Assembly: GCF_016918855.1 (NCBI RefSeq)
Contig: NZ_JADKYB010000005.1
Coordinates: forward strand, 186,001 to 250,000
Direction: 5' to 3'
DNA length: 64,000 nucleotides
From: Actinacidiphila acididurans
GTDB taxonomy: Bacteria; Actinomycetota; Actinomycetes; Streptomycetales; Streptomycetaceae
Positions 33,223 to 41,996 of the stretch are shown in pieces. The position numbers and the translations under genes are program-made. Every line of letters starts with the position of its first letter. The stretch's first letter is position 1. The notes under the pieces were generated by a model. That model saw only the letters and a program-made list of their open reading frames with translations, made no database searches and had not been told where the DNA came from.

Positions 33223-34743
33223 TCACATGGCGGCGGGAGCGGGGGCCTCGTCGGCGGAGGGCACCGTCTGGGCGGTACGCGGGGGGCCGGGGCGGAAGAG
33301 CAGGAAGGTGACGAGGAAGCCGAAGGCGAAGAGTCCCGCGGACCACCAATAGGCGACTGAGTAGCTGTGCAGCTGGGCCTGCTGGAGTACCGCCGGGGAG
33401 GGCCGCTTGCCCACCAGGAAGTTCGTGGCGGCGCTGGTGGCCAGGGTGTTGAGCAGAGAGGTGCCCACCGAGCCGCCGACCTGCTGGCTGGTGTTCACCA
33501 TGGCGGAGGCCACCCCGGCGTCGCGCGGTTTCACGCCGGCCGTCGCCAGGTTCATCGAGGTGGCGAAGATCAGGCCGAGCCCCAGACCCAGCAGGAGCAG
33601 CGGCGGAAGGACGTGGGCGGCGTACGTGCTGTTGCGGTCCAGCGCGGTCAGCCACGCCATGGCACCGCCGGACAGCAGCATGCCGGTGGGCACAATGGGT
33701 TTGGCGCCCAGTCGCGGCACGAGCACATTGGTCGTCACCAGGGAAGTGATCACCAGGATGCCGACCAGCGGCAGGAACGCGACGCCGGTCTTGATCGGCG
33801 AGTACAGAAGCGTGCGCTGCAGGTAGAAGGTCAGGAACAGGAACACCCCGAACATCCCGGCGCCGGACAGGAACATGGCGATGTACGACGCCCCTCTGTC
33901 ACGGTCGCCCACCACGCGCATGGGCAGCAGCGGCTGCCTGGCGCGCCGCTGCCACAGCACGAAGGCGACCAGCAGGACAACCCCGGCGAGCAGGAAGCCC
34001 CACGTGCTGGTGGCGTTCCAGTGGTGGCGCTGGGCGTTGGAGAAGCCGTAGACGATGCAGAACAGGCCGGTGGAGACGATGAGGGTGCCCGGGACGTCCA
34101 GCGAGGGCCGGTCGGGCAGGGTGCCCGAACGCAGCAGGCGCATGCCGCCGAAGAACGCGGCCGCGGCGAAGAGAAGGTTGACGTACAGGCACCAGCGCCA
34201 GTCGAGGTATTCGGTGAGGATGCCGCCGAGGAGCAGGCCGACGGCGGCTCCGGCGCCGGCGATGGCGCCGTAGATGCCGAACGCCTTGCCGCGTTCCTTG
34301 GCGTCGGTGAAGGTGGTGGTCAGCAGCGACAGGGCGGCCGGGGCGAGGACCGCGCCGAAGGCGCCCTGCAGGGCGCGGGCCATGATCAGGATCTCGAAGC
34401 TGGGCGCCGCGCCGCCGATGGCCGACGCGACGGCGAAGCCGACCAGGCCGATCAGGAAGGTCCTCTTGCGTCCGACCAGGTCGGCGAGTCGGCCACCGAA
34501 CAACAGCAGCGAACCGAACGCCAGGGCGTAGGCCGTCACCACCCACTGCCGGTCGCCGTCGGAGAAGCCGAGGGCGCGCTGGGCGGAGGGGAGGGCGATG
34601 TTCACGATCGTGGCGTCGAGCACCACCATGAGCTGCGCGAGGCCGATGACGCACAGCACCAGCCAGCGGTGGTCGACCACGGCATCAGCGCGGTCGCCTG
34701 CCGTGGCTGCGGGTGTGGAGGTGTCGTGGGTGCTTCGGGCCAT
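33223..34743 (-). CDS. DHA2-family MFS drug exporter
   Basis: 506-residue 14-helix transporter closely resembling the exporter at 28985-30493: QLMVVLDATIVNIALPSAQ, GGRLADLVGRKRT, GAIAGAGAAVGLLLGGILTE (motif C) and GVASAMVNTSQQVGGSVGTSLLNTLA. The ATG at 34743 follows GAGGAG at nine bases; an ATG at 34768 preceded by AGGGGG would add eight residues. Substrate unknown; likely antibiotic or dye export by family. It lies 125 bp upstream of the ABC ATPase and may be co-transcribed with it. Confidence 0.92.
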   Translation of the reverse strand: MARSTHDTSTPAATAGDRADAVVDHRWLVLCVIGLAQLMVVLDATIVNIALPSAQRALGFSDGDRQWVVTAYALAFGSLLLFGGRLADLVGRKRTFLIGLVGFAVASAIGGAAPSFEILIMARALQGAFGAVLAPAALSLLTTTFTDAKERGKAFGIYGAIAGAGAAVGLLLGGILTEYLDWRWCLYVNLLFAAAAFFGGMRLLRSGTLPDRPSLDVPGTLIVSTGLFCIVYGFSNAQRHHWNATSTWGFLLAGVVLLVAFVLWQRRARQPLLPMRVVGDRDRGASYIAMFLSGAGMFGVFLFLTFYLQRTLLYSPIKTGVAFLPLVGILVITSLVTTNVLVPRLGAKPIVPTGMLLSGGAMAWLTALDRNSTYAAHVLPPLLLLGLGLGLIFATSMNLATAGVKPRDAGVASAMVNTSQQVGGSVGTSLLNTLATSAATNFLVGKRPSPAVLQQAQLHSYSVAYWWSAGLFAFGFLVTFLLFRPGPPRTAQTVPSADEAPAPAAM

Positions 34744-34915
34744 GACGTAGGTCTCCTCGGCGCACATGCGCGCCCCCCTGTCCCTTCGCCCCACGCTAAG
34801 GGCAACCCCGTGGGTCCGCCATGTGGGGGAGTTCGAGTCGTAACGGCCTCGCGGTACGAGAACGCGCAGGTGGCGGGGGAGGCCACTGCGACGTGCCGGT
34901 AACCCGGGCAGCGGA

Positions 34916-34955
34916 AAGGGGCCGGCGCCGGATTCGTGGTCCGGGCCGGCCCCTT
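34916..34955 (-). terminator. Terminator of the FMN reductase operon
   Basis: 11-bp perfect inverted repeat (34916-34926 with 34945-34955) and 18-nt loop. On the minus strand it is followed by TTT and lies 74 bp after the FMN reductase stop. The 34744-34915 interval otherwise holds only MFS promoter DNA. Confidence 0.65.
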
Positions 34956-35028
34956 CGGGCTGTGCTGTCAAATGCTGCGCCACTCGTCCGGAGTGATCCG
35001 CGCCGGCGTCAACAACGCGCCGCGGAAG

Positions 35029-35700
35029 TCACCCGTCCACCGCGAGGGCGGCAAGCTGCTGCGCGAACGGCACCACTGCCTCTTCGGTCACCCGTGCAGG
35101 TGACCGCGCCTGCATCAGTGCCGCCAGTTCCGCGGCGGCGCGGTCGATGCGGGCGGCGAGGTCGTGGTCGCCGCCGCCCGTACCCCAGTCCTCCGAGGCG
35201 GCGTACACCGCTGTCGGTACGACGACGGTGCGCAGGTAGCTGAACAGCGGCCGCATCGCGTGTTCCAGGACGAGGGAGTGGCGGGCGGTGCCGCCGGTGG
35301 CGCCGATCAGCACCGGCGTGCCGGCCAGCGCGTCCTTGTCGATCACGTCGAAGAACGACTTGAACAGCCCGCTGTAGGAGCCGGTGAACACCGGGGTCAC
35401 GGCGATCAGCGCGTCGGCGGACGTCACCGCGTCCAAGGCGTCGCGCAGGGCAGGGCCCGGGAAGCCGGTGACCATGCTCTGCGCGATGTCCGTCGCCAGG
35501 GCGCGCAGTTCGATCACCCTGACGGTCAGGTCACTCGTACCGGTGACCTGGCGGCGGGTGGCGTCGGTGAGGCGGTCGGCGAGCAGCCGGGTGGAGGACG
35601 GCTGGCTGAGGCCGGCCGTCACCACCACGAGCGTGCGCGCGACGCCCGTATCAGCGCCTGTAGCACGGTGCGTCACCGCGTCGTTGCTTGCCGTCGTCAT
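35029..35700 (-). CDS. NADPH-dependent FMN reductase (CE1759 family)
   Basis: 223-residue flavodoxin-fold reductase supplying FMNH2. Features: VVVTAGLSQPSSTRLLADRL phosphate-binding region, ALIAVTPVFTGSYSGLFKSFFDVID, and GATGGTARHSLVLEHAMRPLFSYL. The ATG at 35700 overlaps the stop of the luciferase-like monooxygenase gene by four bases (ATGA), indicating a two-component monooxygenase system made as a coupled pair. The same gene pair occurs in Corynebacterium (CE1758/CE1759). It ends at a terminator. Confidence 0.93.
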   Translation of the reverse strand: MTTASNDAVTHRATGADTGVARTLVVVTAGLSQPSSTRLLADRLTDATRRQVTGTSDLTVRVIELRALATDIAQSMVTGFPGPALRDALDAVTSADALIAVTPVFTGSYSGLFKSFFDVIDKDALAGTPVLIGATGGTARHSLVLEHAMRPLFSYLRTVVVPTAVYAASEDWGTGGGDHDLAARIDRAAAELAALMQARSPARVTEEAVVPFAQQLAALAVDG

Positions 35701-36800
35701 GCCGTCACCTCCTGCTCGCGCGCCTCGGTGTCGCGCCGGGTGACCAGCGCCTGGTGGGTGGGGCCGTCCGGGACCTCGGCCGGCCGGCCCTTGGCGAACT
35801 CCTCGCGCAGCACCGGGACGACCTGCTCGCCCAGGATGTCGAGCTGTTCCAGCACGGTCTTGAGGGGCAGGCCGGCGTGGTCCATCAGGAAGAGCTGCCG
35901 CTGGTAGTCGCCGAAGGTCTCCCGGAAGCTCAGGGTCCGTTCGATGACCTGCTGCGGCGAGCCGACGGTCAGCGGAGTCTGCTCGGTGAACTCCTCCAGG
36001 GAGGGCCCGTGCCCGTACACCGGGGCGTTGTCGAAGTACGGCCGGAATTCGCGCACCGCGTCCTGCGAGTTCTGCCGCATGAACACCTGGCCGCCGAGCC
36101 CCACGACCGCCTGGTCGCGCGTGCCGTGACCGTAGTGCTCGAAGCGGTCGCGGTAGAGGTCGATCAGCCGCCGGAAGTGCTCCTTGGGCCAGAAGATGTT
36201 GTTGGCGAAGAAGCCGTCACCGTAGTAGGCGGCCTGTTCGGCGATCTCCGGGCTGCGGATCGAGCCGTGCCACACGAACGGGGGCACGCCGTCCAGCGGG
36301 CGCGGTGTGGACGTGAACGACTGCAGCGGCGTACGGAACCGGCCCGCCCAGTCGACGACCTCCTCGTGCCACAGTTTGTGCAGCAGCGCGTAGTTCTCGA
36401 CCGCGAGCGGGATGCCCTGGCGGATGTCCTTGCCGAACCACGGGTAGACCGGGCCGGTGTTGCCGCGCCCCATCATCAGGTCGACGCGGCCGTCGGCCAG
36501 GTGCTGGAGCATGGCGAAGTCCTCCGCGATCTTCACCGGGTCGTTGGTGGTGATGAGGGTGGTCGACGTGGACAGGATCAGATGATCGGTCCGCGCGGCG
36601 ATGTACCCGAGCATGGTCGTGGGCGACGACGGCACGAAGGGCGGGTTGTGGTGCTCGCCGGTCGCGAACACGTCGAGCCCGACCTCCTCGGCCTTCTGCG
36701 CGATGGTGACCATCGCCTTGATCCGCTCGTGCTCGCTCGGCGTCCGTCCCGTCGTCGGGTCCGCGGTCACGTCGCCGACCGTGAAGATTCCGAACTGCAT
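35697..36800 (-). CDS. FMN-dependent luciferase-like monooxygenase (CE1758 family)
   Basis: 367-residue LLM-class flavin monooxygenase with the bacterial luciferase TIM-barrel pattern: QFGIFTVGDV at the start, GLDVFATGEHHNPPFVPSSP, LILSTSTTLITTNDPVKIAEDFAMLQHLADGRVDLMMGRGNT, and GSPQQVIERTLSFRETFGDYQRQLFLMDHAGLP. The ATG at 36800 follows a GGTGGGAG site. It is translationally coupled to the FMN reductase, which presumably supplies reduced FMN. An operator GTTGA-N4-TCAAC lies 20 bp upstream. Substrate unknown; oxidation or detoxification of an aromatic or quinone is plausible from the shared operator with an extradiol dioxygenase. Confidence 0.93.
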   Translation of the reverse strand: MQFGIFTVGDVTADPTTGRTPSEHERIKAMVTIAQKAEEVGLDVFATGEHHNPPFVPSSPTTMLGYIAARTDHLILSTSTTLITTNDPVKIAEDFAMLQHLADGRVDLMMGRGNTGPVYPWFGKDIRQGIPLAVENYALLHKLWHEEVVDWAGRFRTPLQSFTSTPRPLDGVPPFVWHGSIRSPEIAEQAAYYGDGFFANNIFWPKEHFRRLIDLYRDRFEHYGHGTRDQAVVGLGGQVFMRQNSQDAVREFRPYFDNAPVYGHGPSLEEFTEQTPLTVGSPQQVIERTLSFRETFGDYQRQLFLMDHAGLPLKTVLEQLDILGEQVVPVLREEFAKGRPAEVPDGPTHQALVTRRDTEAREQEVTA

Positions 36801-36819
36801 CGCTCCCACCGTCCTGTTT

Positions 36820-36833
36820 GTTGATTGTTCAAC
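36820..36833 (-). promoter_or_regulatory. MarR-type operator upstream of the monooxygenase operon
   Basis: GTTGA-TTGT-TCAAC, containing the TTGA-N4-TCAA core, 20 bp before the monooxygenase ATG. Same core as at 7114, 27385 and 31711. The remaining 36834-37047 is C-rich and shows nothing I can name. Confidence 0.65.
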
Positions 36834-37047
36834 CACCCGAACAGGGGACGGCTCCCGGCTATTCCCGCACCCGCACCCACCCACCCCCGCCCCCCTTCCC
36901 GACACCTGAACCTCCACCCCCTCCCTGCACCCCCGAAACCGCCGCGCTCGGCCGGACCCCGATCCGGTACGCTGTCGGGCGGGCCCGGCCGGGCCCCGGC
37001 ACGCGCGGTACGACACGGCGGAGCCGATCCGGCCGCGTACCGTCCCC

Positions 37048-37120
37048 GCCCCAGTAGCTCAGGGGATAGAGCACGGCTCTCCTAAAGCCGGTGTCGCAGG
37101 TTCGAATCCTGCCTGGGGCA
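37048..37120 (+). tRNA. tRNA-Arg (anticodon CCT)
   Basis: Acceptor stem GCCCCAG/CTGGGGC, D-arm GCTC/GAGC, anticodon stem CGGCT/AGCCG with loop CTCCTAA (anticodon CCT, codon AGG), and T-arm GCAGG-TTCGAAT-CCTGC. Discriminator A, CCA not encoded. A rare-codon arginine tRNA. Confidence 0.96.
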
Positions 37121-37312
37121 CATTCCCCACCGGCCCGAACACGGACGGACCGCCAGACCGGCGGCCACTCCCCCGATCCGGCCGATCACGCGCCGCCGCC
37201 GAGCCCTCCGCCCCGCCACCGGCAGCCATCGCCCGGCCGCCCGGATCCGCGCCTCCCGAACCGCCCCACCCCGCCCCGGATTCGTGACACGCACACCCAA
37301 CGTCTTCCCCTC

Positions 37313-37329
37313 ATACCCCCCGGGGGTAT
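37313..37329. promoter_or_regulatory. CsoR-type copper operator
   Basis: ATACCCC-CCG-GGGGTAT. Both 7-bp arms are identical to those of the box before copZ-copA at 46337. This is the Streptomyces CsoR binding pattern. It lies 44 bp before the permease start. Confidence 0.8.
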
Positions 37330-37372
37330 ATAGGTGGAGACGGGGGCGGCACGGCCGGAGAGAGGGGCAGGG

Positions 37373-38650
37373 ATGCATGCCGTAGCACACGCACTGAGCA
37401 TCACCGGGGCGATGACCTGGGAGATCACCTGGGCGCTGATTCTTGGGTTCCTGCTGTCGGCGATCGTGCAGGCGGTGGTGCGCAAGGCGACGATCGTACG
37501 GCTGATGGGGGACGACCGGCCGCGGACGCTGGGGGTGGCGGCGCTGCTGGGGTCGGCGTCGTCGTCGTGCTCGTACGCGGCGGTGGCGCTCGCTCGGGCC
37601 CTGTTCCGCAGGGGCGCCGACTTCACCGCGGCAATGGCGTTCGAGATCGCCTCGACGAACCTGGTGGTCGAACTCGGGGTGATCCTGGCGCTGCTCATGG
37701 GGTGGCAGTTCACGGTCGCCGAATTCGCCGGCGGGCCCGTCATGATCGTCGTACTGGCGCTGCTTTTCCGGCTGACCCTGCGGGAGAGGCTGCTGCGGGA
37801 GGCGCGGCAGCAGGCGGACCGCGGAGTGGCCGGGTCCATGGAGGGCCACGCGGCGATGGACATGTCCGTGACCGGGGAGGGTTCCTTCCTGCGGCGGCTG
37901 CTGTCGCGGGACGGGACGACCTCGGTGGCCCACGTCTTCGTCATGGAGTGGGCGGCCATCCTGCGTGACCTGGTGGTGGGGCTGCTGATCGCGGGGGCGA
38001 TCGCCGCCTGGGTGCCCGATTCCTTCTGGCGGCACTTCTTCTTCTCCGGCCACCCGGTGCTCTCCAAGGTGTGGGGCCCGCTGTTCGGGCCGCTGGTGGC
38101 GGTGGTGTCCTTCGTCTGCTCGATCGGCAATGTGCCGCTGGCCGTCGTGCTGTGGAAGGGCGGCATCAGCTTCGGCGGCGTGGTGGCGTTCATCTTCGCG
38201 GACCTGCTGATCCTGCCGATCCTCGCCATCTATCGCCGCTATTACGGGCTGCGCACCGCGCTCTACCTCGCCGGCACCTTCTACGTCGCCATGGTCGTGG
38301 CCGGTTACGTGGTCGAACTCGTCTTCAGCGGCGCCGGGCTCGTCCCGGACCAGGCCGACGCGACGATCCCGGCGGGCGGCGTCCGCTGGAACTACACGAC
38401 CTGGCTCAACATCGTCTTCCTGCTGCTCGGCGCGGCGCTGCTGATCCGTTTCCTGCGCACCGGCGGCGGGCCGATGCTGCGGATGATGGGCGGGTCGCCG
38501 GACTCCTCCTCGGGCGACACCTCCCACGACCACGCCCACGCCCGGGCCGGCGGCGATACGGCCCCGGCCGCAGGTCCCGGCTCCGGCGGTCACGCGCACC
38601 ACCACCAGGAGCCGGGCGGCGGACCCCGGCCACCGCACGACCACCACTGA
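37373..38650 (+). CDS. ArsP/YraQ-type permease with His-rich C-terminal tail, copper-box controlled
   Basis: 425-residue membrane protein of the DUF318/ArsP_1 permease family, with about eight to ten membrane segments. It has conserved LLGSASSSCSYAAVALARALF (paired Ser and Cys residues) and SIGNVPLAVVLWKGGISFGG. The last 60 residues are rich in His, Asp and Gly (DHAHARAGG, GGHAHHHQEP, PHDHH), suggestive of Cu binding. The upstream CsoR box with arms identical to the copZ-copA box predicts copper induction. The ATG at 37373 is preceded by GAGAGGGGCAGGG; a GTG at 37334 would lie within the promoter region. Family members export organo-arsenicals; copper export here is inferred. Confidence 0.85.
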   Translation: MHAVAHALSITGAMTWEITWALILGFLLSAIVQAVVRKATIVRLMGDDRPRTLGVAALLGSASSSCSYAAVALARALFRRGADFTAAMAFEIASTNLVVELGVILALLMGWQFTVAEFAGGPVMIVVLALLFRLTLRERLLREARQQADRGVAGSMEGHAAMDMSVTGEGSFLRRLLSRDGTTSVAHVFVMEWAAILRDLVVGLLIAGAIAAWVPDSFWRHFFFSGHPVLSKVWGPLFGPLVAVVSFVCSIGNVPLAVVLWKGGISFGGVVAFIFADLLILPILAIYRRYYGLRTALYLAGTFYVAMVVAGYVVELVFSGAGLVPDQADATIPAGGVRWNYTTWLNIVFLLLGAALLIRFLRTGGGPMLRMMGGSPDSSSGDTSHDHAHARAGGDTAPAAGPGSGGHAHHHQEPGGGPRPPHDHH

Positions 38651-38852
38651 CCCCGGCCGGGCATCCCCCGCGTACCTGGACCCGTACGGTTCACACGCTT
38701 GTCATGTACGCAATCTATGCGCGTCAACTCCCCTCTGCCACACTCCCGAAAGCTCCTCGCGCACCGCCTGATCACCAGGCCGACAGCCCGCCAGGCGCCC
38801 CCACCGCCGCGGGTCTCGGCGCCGTTGCACCACGCATCGTCGGGAGACCCCC

Positions 38853-39872
38853 ATGCCTCGTTCCGCCGGGCGCCCTGCCGCGCGCTCCGCCAAGCGCCGC
38901 ATAGCCCTCGCCCTCACCGCCTGCGCCACCGCCGCCGTCACCGCCGTGACCACCGCCACCGCACAGGCGGCGGGCACGTACTCGCTGCTGGTCTTCCCCG
39001 ACCAGGGCCACACCGCGGTGTACGACTTCATCAACTCGGCCACGTCCAGCGTCGACGTGACGATGTACGAACTGCGCGACACCACCGCAGTCAACGACCT
39101 GGTGAACCGTCAGAAGGCCGGTGTCAAGGTCCGGGTGATCCTCGACGGGGCCCACACCTCCGTCAACGGCTCCGCCTACAACACCCTCAAGGCGGCCGGC
39201 GCCGGCGTCACCTACTCCTCCTCGTCCTTCGTCTACACCCACCAGAAGTCGATCACGGTCGACGGCACCAAGTCGCTGATCCTGACCGGCAACCTGGACT
39301 CCACCTACTACTCCAGCGACCGGGACTACGGCGTCTTCGACAACGACGCCGCCGACGTGGCCGCGATCGAACAGGTCTTCAACGCCGACTTCGCCAAGAC
39401 CTCCATCACCCCGGGCGACGGCGACAACCTGGTCTGGTCGCCGACCGACTCCCAGACCCGGCTGCTGGGCCTGATCAACGGCGCCCAGCACTCCCTCGAC
39501 GTGGAACAGCTCGAATTCAGCGACACCGCCCTGGTCAACGCCATCGTCTCGGCCGAGAAGCGCGGCGTGACGGTCCGCGTGGTCGGCATGGACCCGAACA
39601 GCTACCGCTCCGAGTTCCACAGCGTGCGCGCGGCCGGCGGCACCGTCGTCACGTACAGCAGCAGCGGGGGCCTGTACGTGCACGCCAAGGCGATCGTCGC
39701 CGACAACGGCACCTCCACCGCGAAGGTCTTCGCCGGCTCGGAGAACTTCTCCGACAACTCCCTGAACCACAACCGTGAACTCGGCCTGATCATCAACGAC
39801 TCCGCCGTGCTCGGCGGCATCGAGACGACCTTCGGCTCCGACTTCGCCGGCGGCACGCCCTTCACCGGCTGA
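38853..39872 (+). CDS. Secreted phospholipase D-like protein
   Basis: 339 residues with a twin-Arg-free signal peptide (basic start, ALALTACATAAVTAVTTATAQA, cleavage near residue 40). Two HKD motifs: THQKSITVDGTKSLILTGNLD and VHAKAIVADNGTSTAKVFAGSENF, the two half-sites of one PLD active site. About 300 mature residues is short for a phosphatidylcholine PLD (~500) and closer to PLD-superfamily nucleases or PLD-like hydrolases. ATG 38853 follows GGGAG. Substrate (lipid or nucleic acid) uncertain. Ends at a terminator. Confidence 0.88.
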   Translation: MPRSAGRPAARSAKRRIALALTACATAAVTAVTTATAQAAGTYSLLVFPDQGHTAVYDFINSATSSVDVTMYELRDTTAVNDLVNRQKAGVKVRVILDGAHTSVNGSAYNTLKAAGAGVTYSSSSFVYTHQKSITVDGTKSLILTGNLDSTYYSSDRDYGVFDNDAADVAAIEQVFNADFAKTSITPGDGDNLVWSPTDSQTRLLGLINGAQHSLDVEQLEFSDTALVNAIVSAEKRGVTVRVVGMDPNSYRSEFHSVRAAGGTVVTYSSSGGLYVHAKAIVADNGTSTAKVFAGSENFSDNSLNHNRELGLIINDSAVLGGIETTFGSDFAGGTPFTG

Positions 39873-39889
39873 TCCCTGCCCCGGTCCCC

Positions 39890-39923
39890 GGGCTGCCCGT
39901 CCTCGGCGGACGGCGGGCAGCCC
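39890..39923 (+). terminator. Terminator after the PLD-like gene
   Basis: 10-bp perfect inverted repeat (39890-39899 with 39914-39923), with a further short pairing inside the loop. No U tract. Confidence 0.65.
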
Positions 39924-40031
39924 GGTCCGGGTCTCGGTCCGGGCCGTACGGGCCGCCGCGTAACCTGAAAGGTCACGAAAGGTCCCGACGGCAGGCGTAC
40001 GGACCCGGGCGACGGAAGAGGTGACGGTACG

Positions 40032-41006
40032 GTGGCGCACCGGGCGGGCCCCAAGGCACCGCCGGCCCCGCTCGCGCAGCGCGACGGCGTGGACCCGGTA
40101 CGGGTCCGGCTGCCCGGCGACGGCACCTGGCCGACCGTCCGCGACTTCCTGCTCGCCCGGTACGGCGCGGCGGTCGGCGAGGCGACCGTCGATGCCATGC
40201 TGGCGGGCGGCCGCTTCGTGACCACGGACGGTCCCGTGCGCGCGGAGGCCGCTTACGTGCCCGGCTCCTGGCTGTGGTTCCACCGCGACTTCGTCCCCGA
40301 GCGGCCGGTGCCCTTCCCGGTCACCGTCCTCCACCGCGACGAACGGATCGTGGTCGCCGACAAGCCGCACTTCCTCGCCACCATGCCGCGCGGCCGCCAC
40401 GTCACCGAGAGCGCGCTGGCCCGGCTGCGCCGCGACCTCGGCCTGCCGGCGCTGTCCCCCGCACACCGGCTGGACCGGCTGACGGCGGGGCTGGCGCTGT
40501 TCGTGGTACGCCCCGAGGACCGCGGCGCGTACCAGACGCTCTTCCGGGACCGCCTGGTGCGCAAGGAGTACGAGGCGGTGGCGCCCTACGATCCGGCGGT
40601 CGCGCTGCCGCGGACCGTACGCAGCCGCATCGTCAAGGAGCGTGGGACGATCGCCGCCCGGCAGGAACCGGGCCCGGTCAACGCGGTCACCCGGATCGAG
40701 CTGCTGGCACACCGCGGTGGCCTCGGCCGCTACCGGTTGGTGCCGGAGACCGGCCGCACCCACCAACTCCGGGTGCACATGAACGCGCTGGGACTGCCGC
40801 TGCTGAACGACCCGGTGTATCCCGAGGTACGGCCGGAACCGGCCGCGGGTGAGCCCGACGACTGGGACCGTCCGCTGCAACTGCTCGCGCGGGCCCTGGA
40901 GTTCACCGATCCGGTGACGGGCCGGGCGGTGCGCTTCGAGAGCCGGCGCGAGCTCGCCGCATGGGCGGAAGCCGGAGGCGTCAGGCAGCCGACTCCTCGG
41001 GCTTGA
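40032..41006 (+). CDS. RluA-family pseudouridine synthase
   Basis: 324-residue RNA pseudouridine synthase. The catalytic motif HRLDRLTAGLALFVV (Asp) is present, with an S4-like N-terminal region (VRDFLLARYGAAVGEATVDAMLAGGRFV), DKPHFLATMPRG, and the C-terminal PETGRTHQLRVHMNALGLPLLNDPVYPE. The GTG at 40032 follows GAGGTGA at about nine bases. The RNA target (rRNA or tRNA) is unknown. The last 26 bp overlap the VOC gene on the opposite strand. Confidence 0.92.
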   Translation: MAHRAGPKAPPAPLAQRDGVDPVRVRLPGDGTWPTVRDFLLARYGAAVGEATVDAMLAGGRFVTTDGPVRAEAAYVPGSWLWFHRDFVPERPVPFPVTVLHRDERIVVADKPHFLATMPRGRHVTESALARLRRDLGLPALSPAHRLDRLTAGLALFVVRPEDRGAYQTLFRDRLVRKEYEAVAPYDPAVALPRTVRSRIVKERGTIAARQEPGPVNAVTRIELLAHRGGLGRYRLVPETGRTHQLRVHMNALGLPLLNDPVYPEVRPEPAAGEPDDWDRPLQLLARALEFTDPVTGRAVRFESRRELAAWAEAGGVRQPTPRA

Positions 41007-41787
41007 GCACCGCGAAGAAGGCGCCTTCCGGGTCCCGCAGCAGGGCTATGCGGCCCACACCCGCCAGATCCGTGCCGGGCATGAGGACGGTGCCGCCCTT
41101 CTCCTGTGCCGTGGCGACGACGGAATCGGCGTCGGAGACCGCGAAATACGGCTGCCAGTAGCTGGTGCCGGCCGGGAGCATGTCGGCGGGGAGCTGCATG
41201 ATGCCGCCGTGCGAGCCCTCCTGGCCGCCGCCGGCCCGGGAGACCACGGTGTACGTGCCGGGGCTGCTGCCCTCGGGCCCGGGCGGCAGCGGCATGTCCT
41301 CGGTGTCCCAGCCGAGCACCGTGCCGTAGAACCGCTTGGCCTGCTCCGCGTCGGTCGTGTACAGCTCCGTCCAGCACAGGGCGCCGGCGCCCACCCGGTC
41401 CAGGCCCTTGTTGGTCCCGGGCTGCCAGACCGCGAAGTCCGCGCCGCCCGGGTCGGTGAAGCCGGCCAGGCGGCCCTGGTCGAAGACGTCCATCGGCGGG
41501 AAGCGGACGCTGCCGCCGGCCTGCTCGACGGTCTTGGTGGTGGTGTCGGCGTCGGCCGATTCGAAGTAGACCGTCCACGCGGGCGTGGCCGTCTCGTCCT
41601 GGAGCGGGCCGAGCGCGGCGACGGTCTGTCCGGCGAGCTGGAACATTCCGTAACCGCCGGCCTCGGGACCGGCGGACCGGAACTCCCAGCCGAACAGTGC
41701 CTTGTAGAAGGCAGCGGCGGCCTCGGTGTCACGGCTGCCCAGATCGATCCAGTCGGGGGCACCGGGGACGTAGTCGTTGGTGAGCAT
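40981..41787 (-). CDS. VOC-family protein (two glyoxalase-fold domains)
   Basis: 268 residues made of two vicinal-oxygen-chelate domains, about 5-125 (PDWIDLGSRDTEAAAAFYKALFGWEF...FTDPGGADFAVWQPG) and 135-263 (LCWTELYTTDAEQAKRFYGTVLGWD...LRDPEGAFFAVLKP). Related Streptomyces proteins are annotated as hydroxylases, but many such tandem VOC proteins have no proven activity. ATG at 41787 with GGAGG seven bases upstream. Convergent with the pseudouridine synthase gene and overlapping its 3' end. Confidence 0.88.
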   Translation of the reverse strand: MLTNDYVPGAPDWIDLGSRDTEAAAAFYKALFGWEFRSAGPEAGGYGMFQLAGQTVAALGPLQDETATPAWTVYFESADADTTTKTVEQAGGSVRFPPMDVFDQGRLAGFTDPGGADFAVWQPGTNKGLDRVGAGALCWTELYTTDAEQAKRFYGTVLGWDTEDMPLPPGPEGSSPGTYTVVSRAGGGQEGSHGGIMQLPADMLPAGTSYWQPYFAVSDADSVVATAQEKGGTVLMPGTDLAGVGRIALLRDPEGAFFAVLKPEESAA

Positions 41788-41996
41788 GGTGCGTCCTCCG
41801 TGAGCTGTGGGTTTCTGCCGGATGTTCCGGATTCGGTCGACGTGTCCTCTCTCACACTCAGCATGGCAGCCCCCACTGACAATCGCCCTTCGCAGCAGGT
41901 CACGGCCGATTCAGGGGGTGCCGTGAGGTGCCGGGGCGGACACGCTGAGTACAAACGGATTCGGCATTGTCAGTGGTGCCGTCTAGGGTTGTTCGC

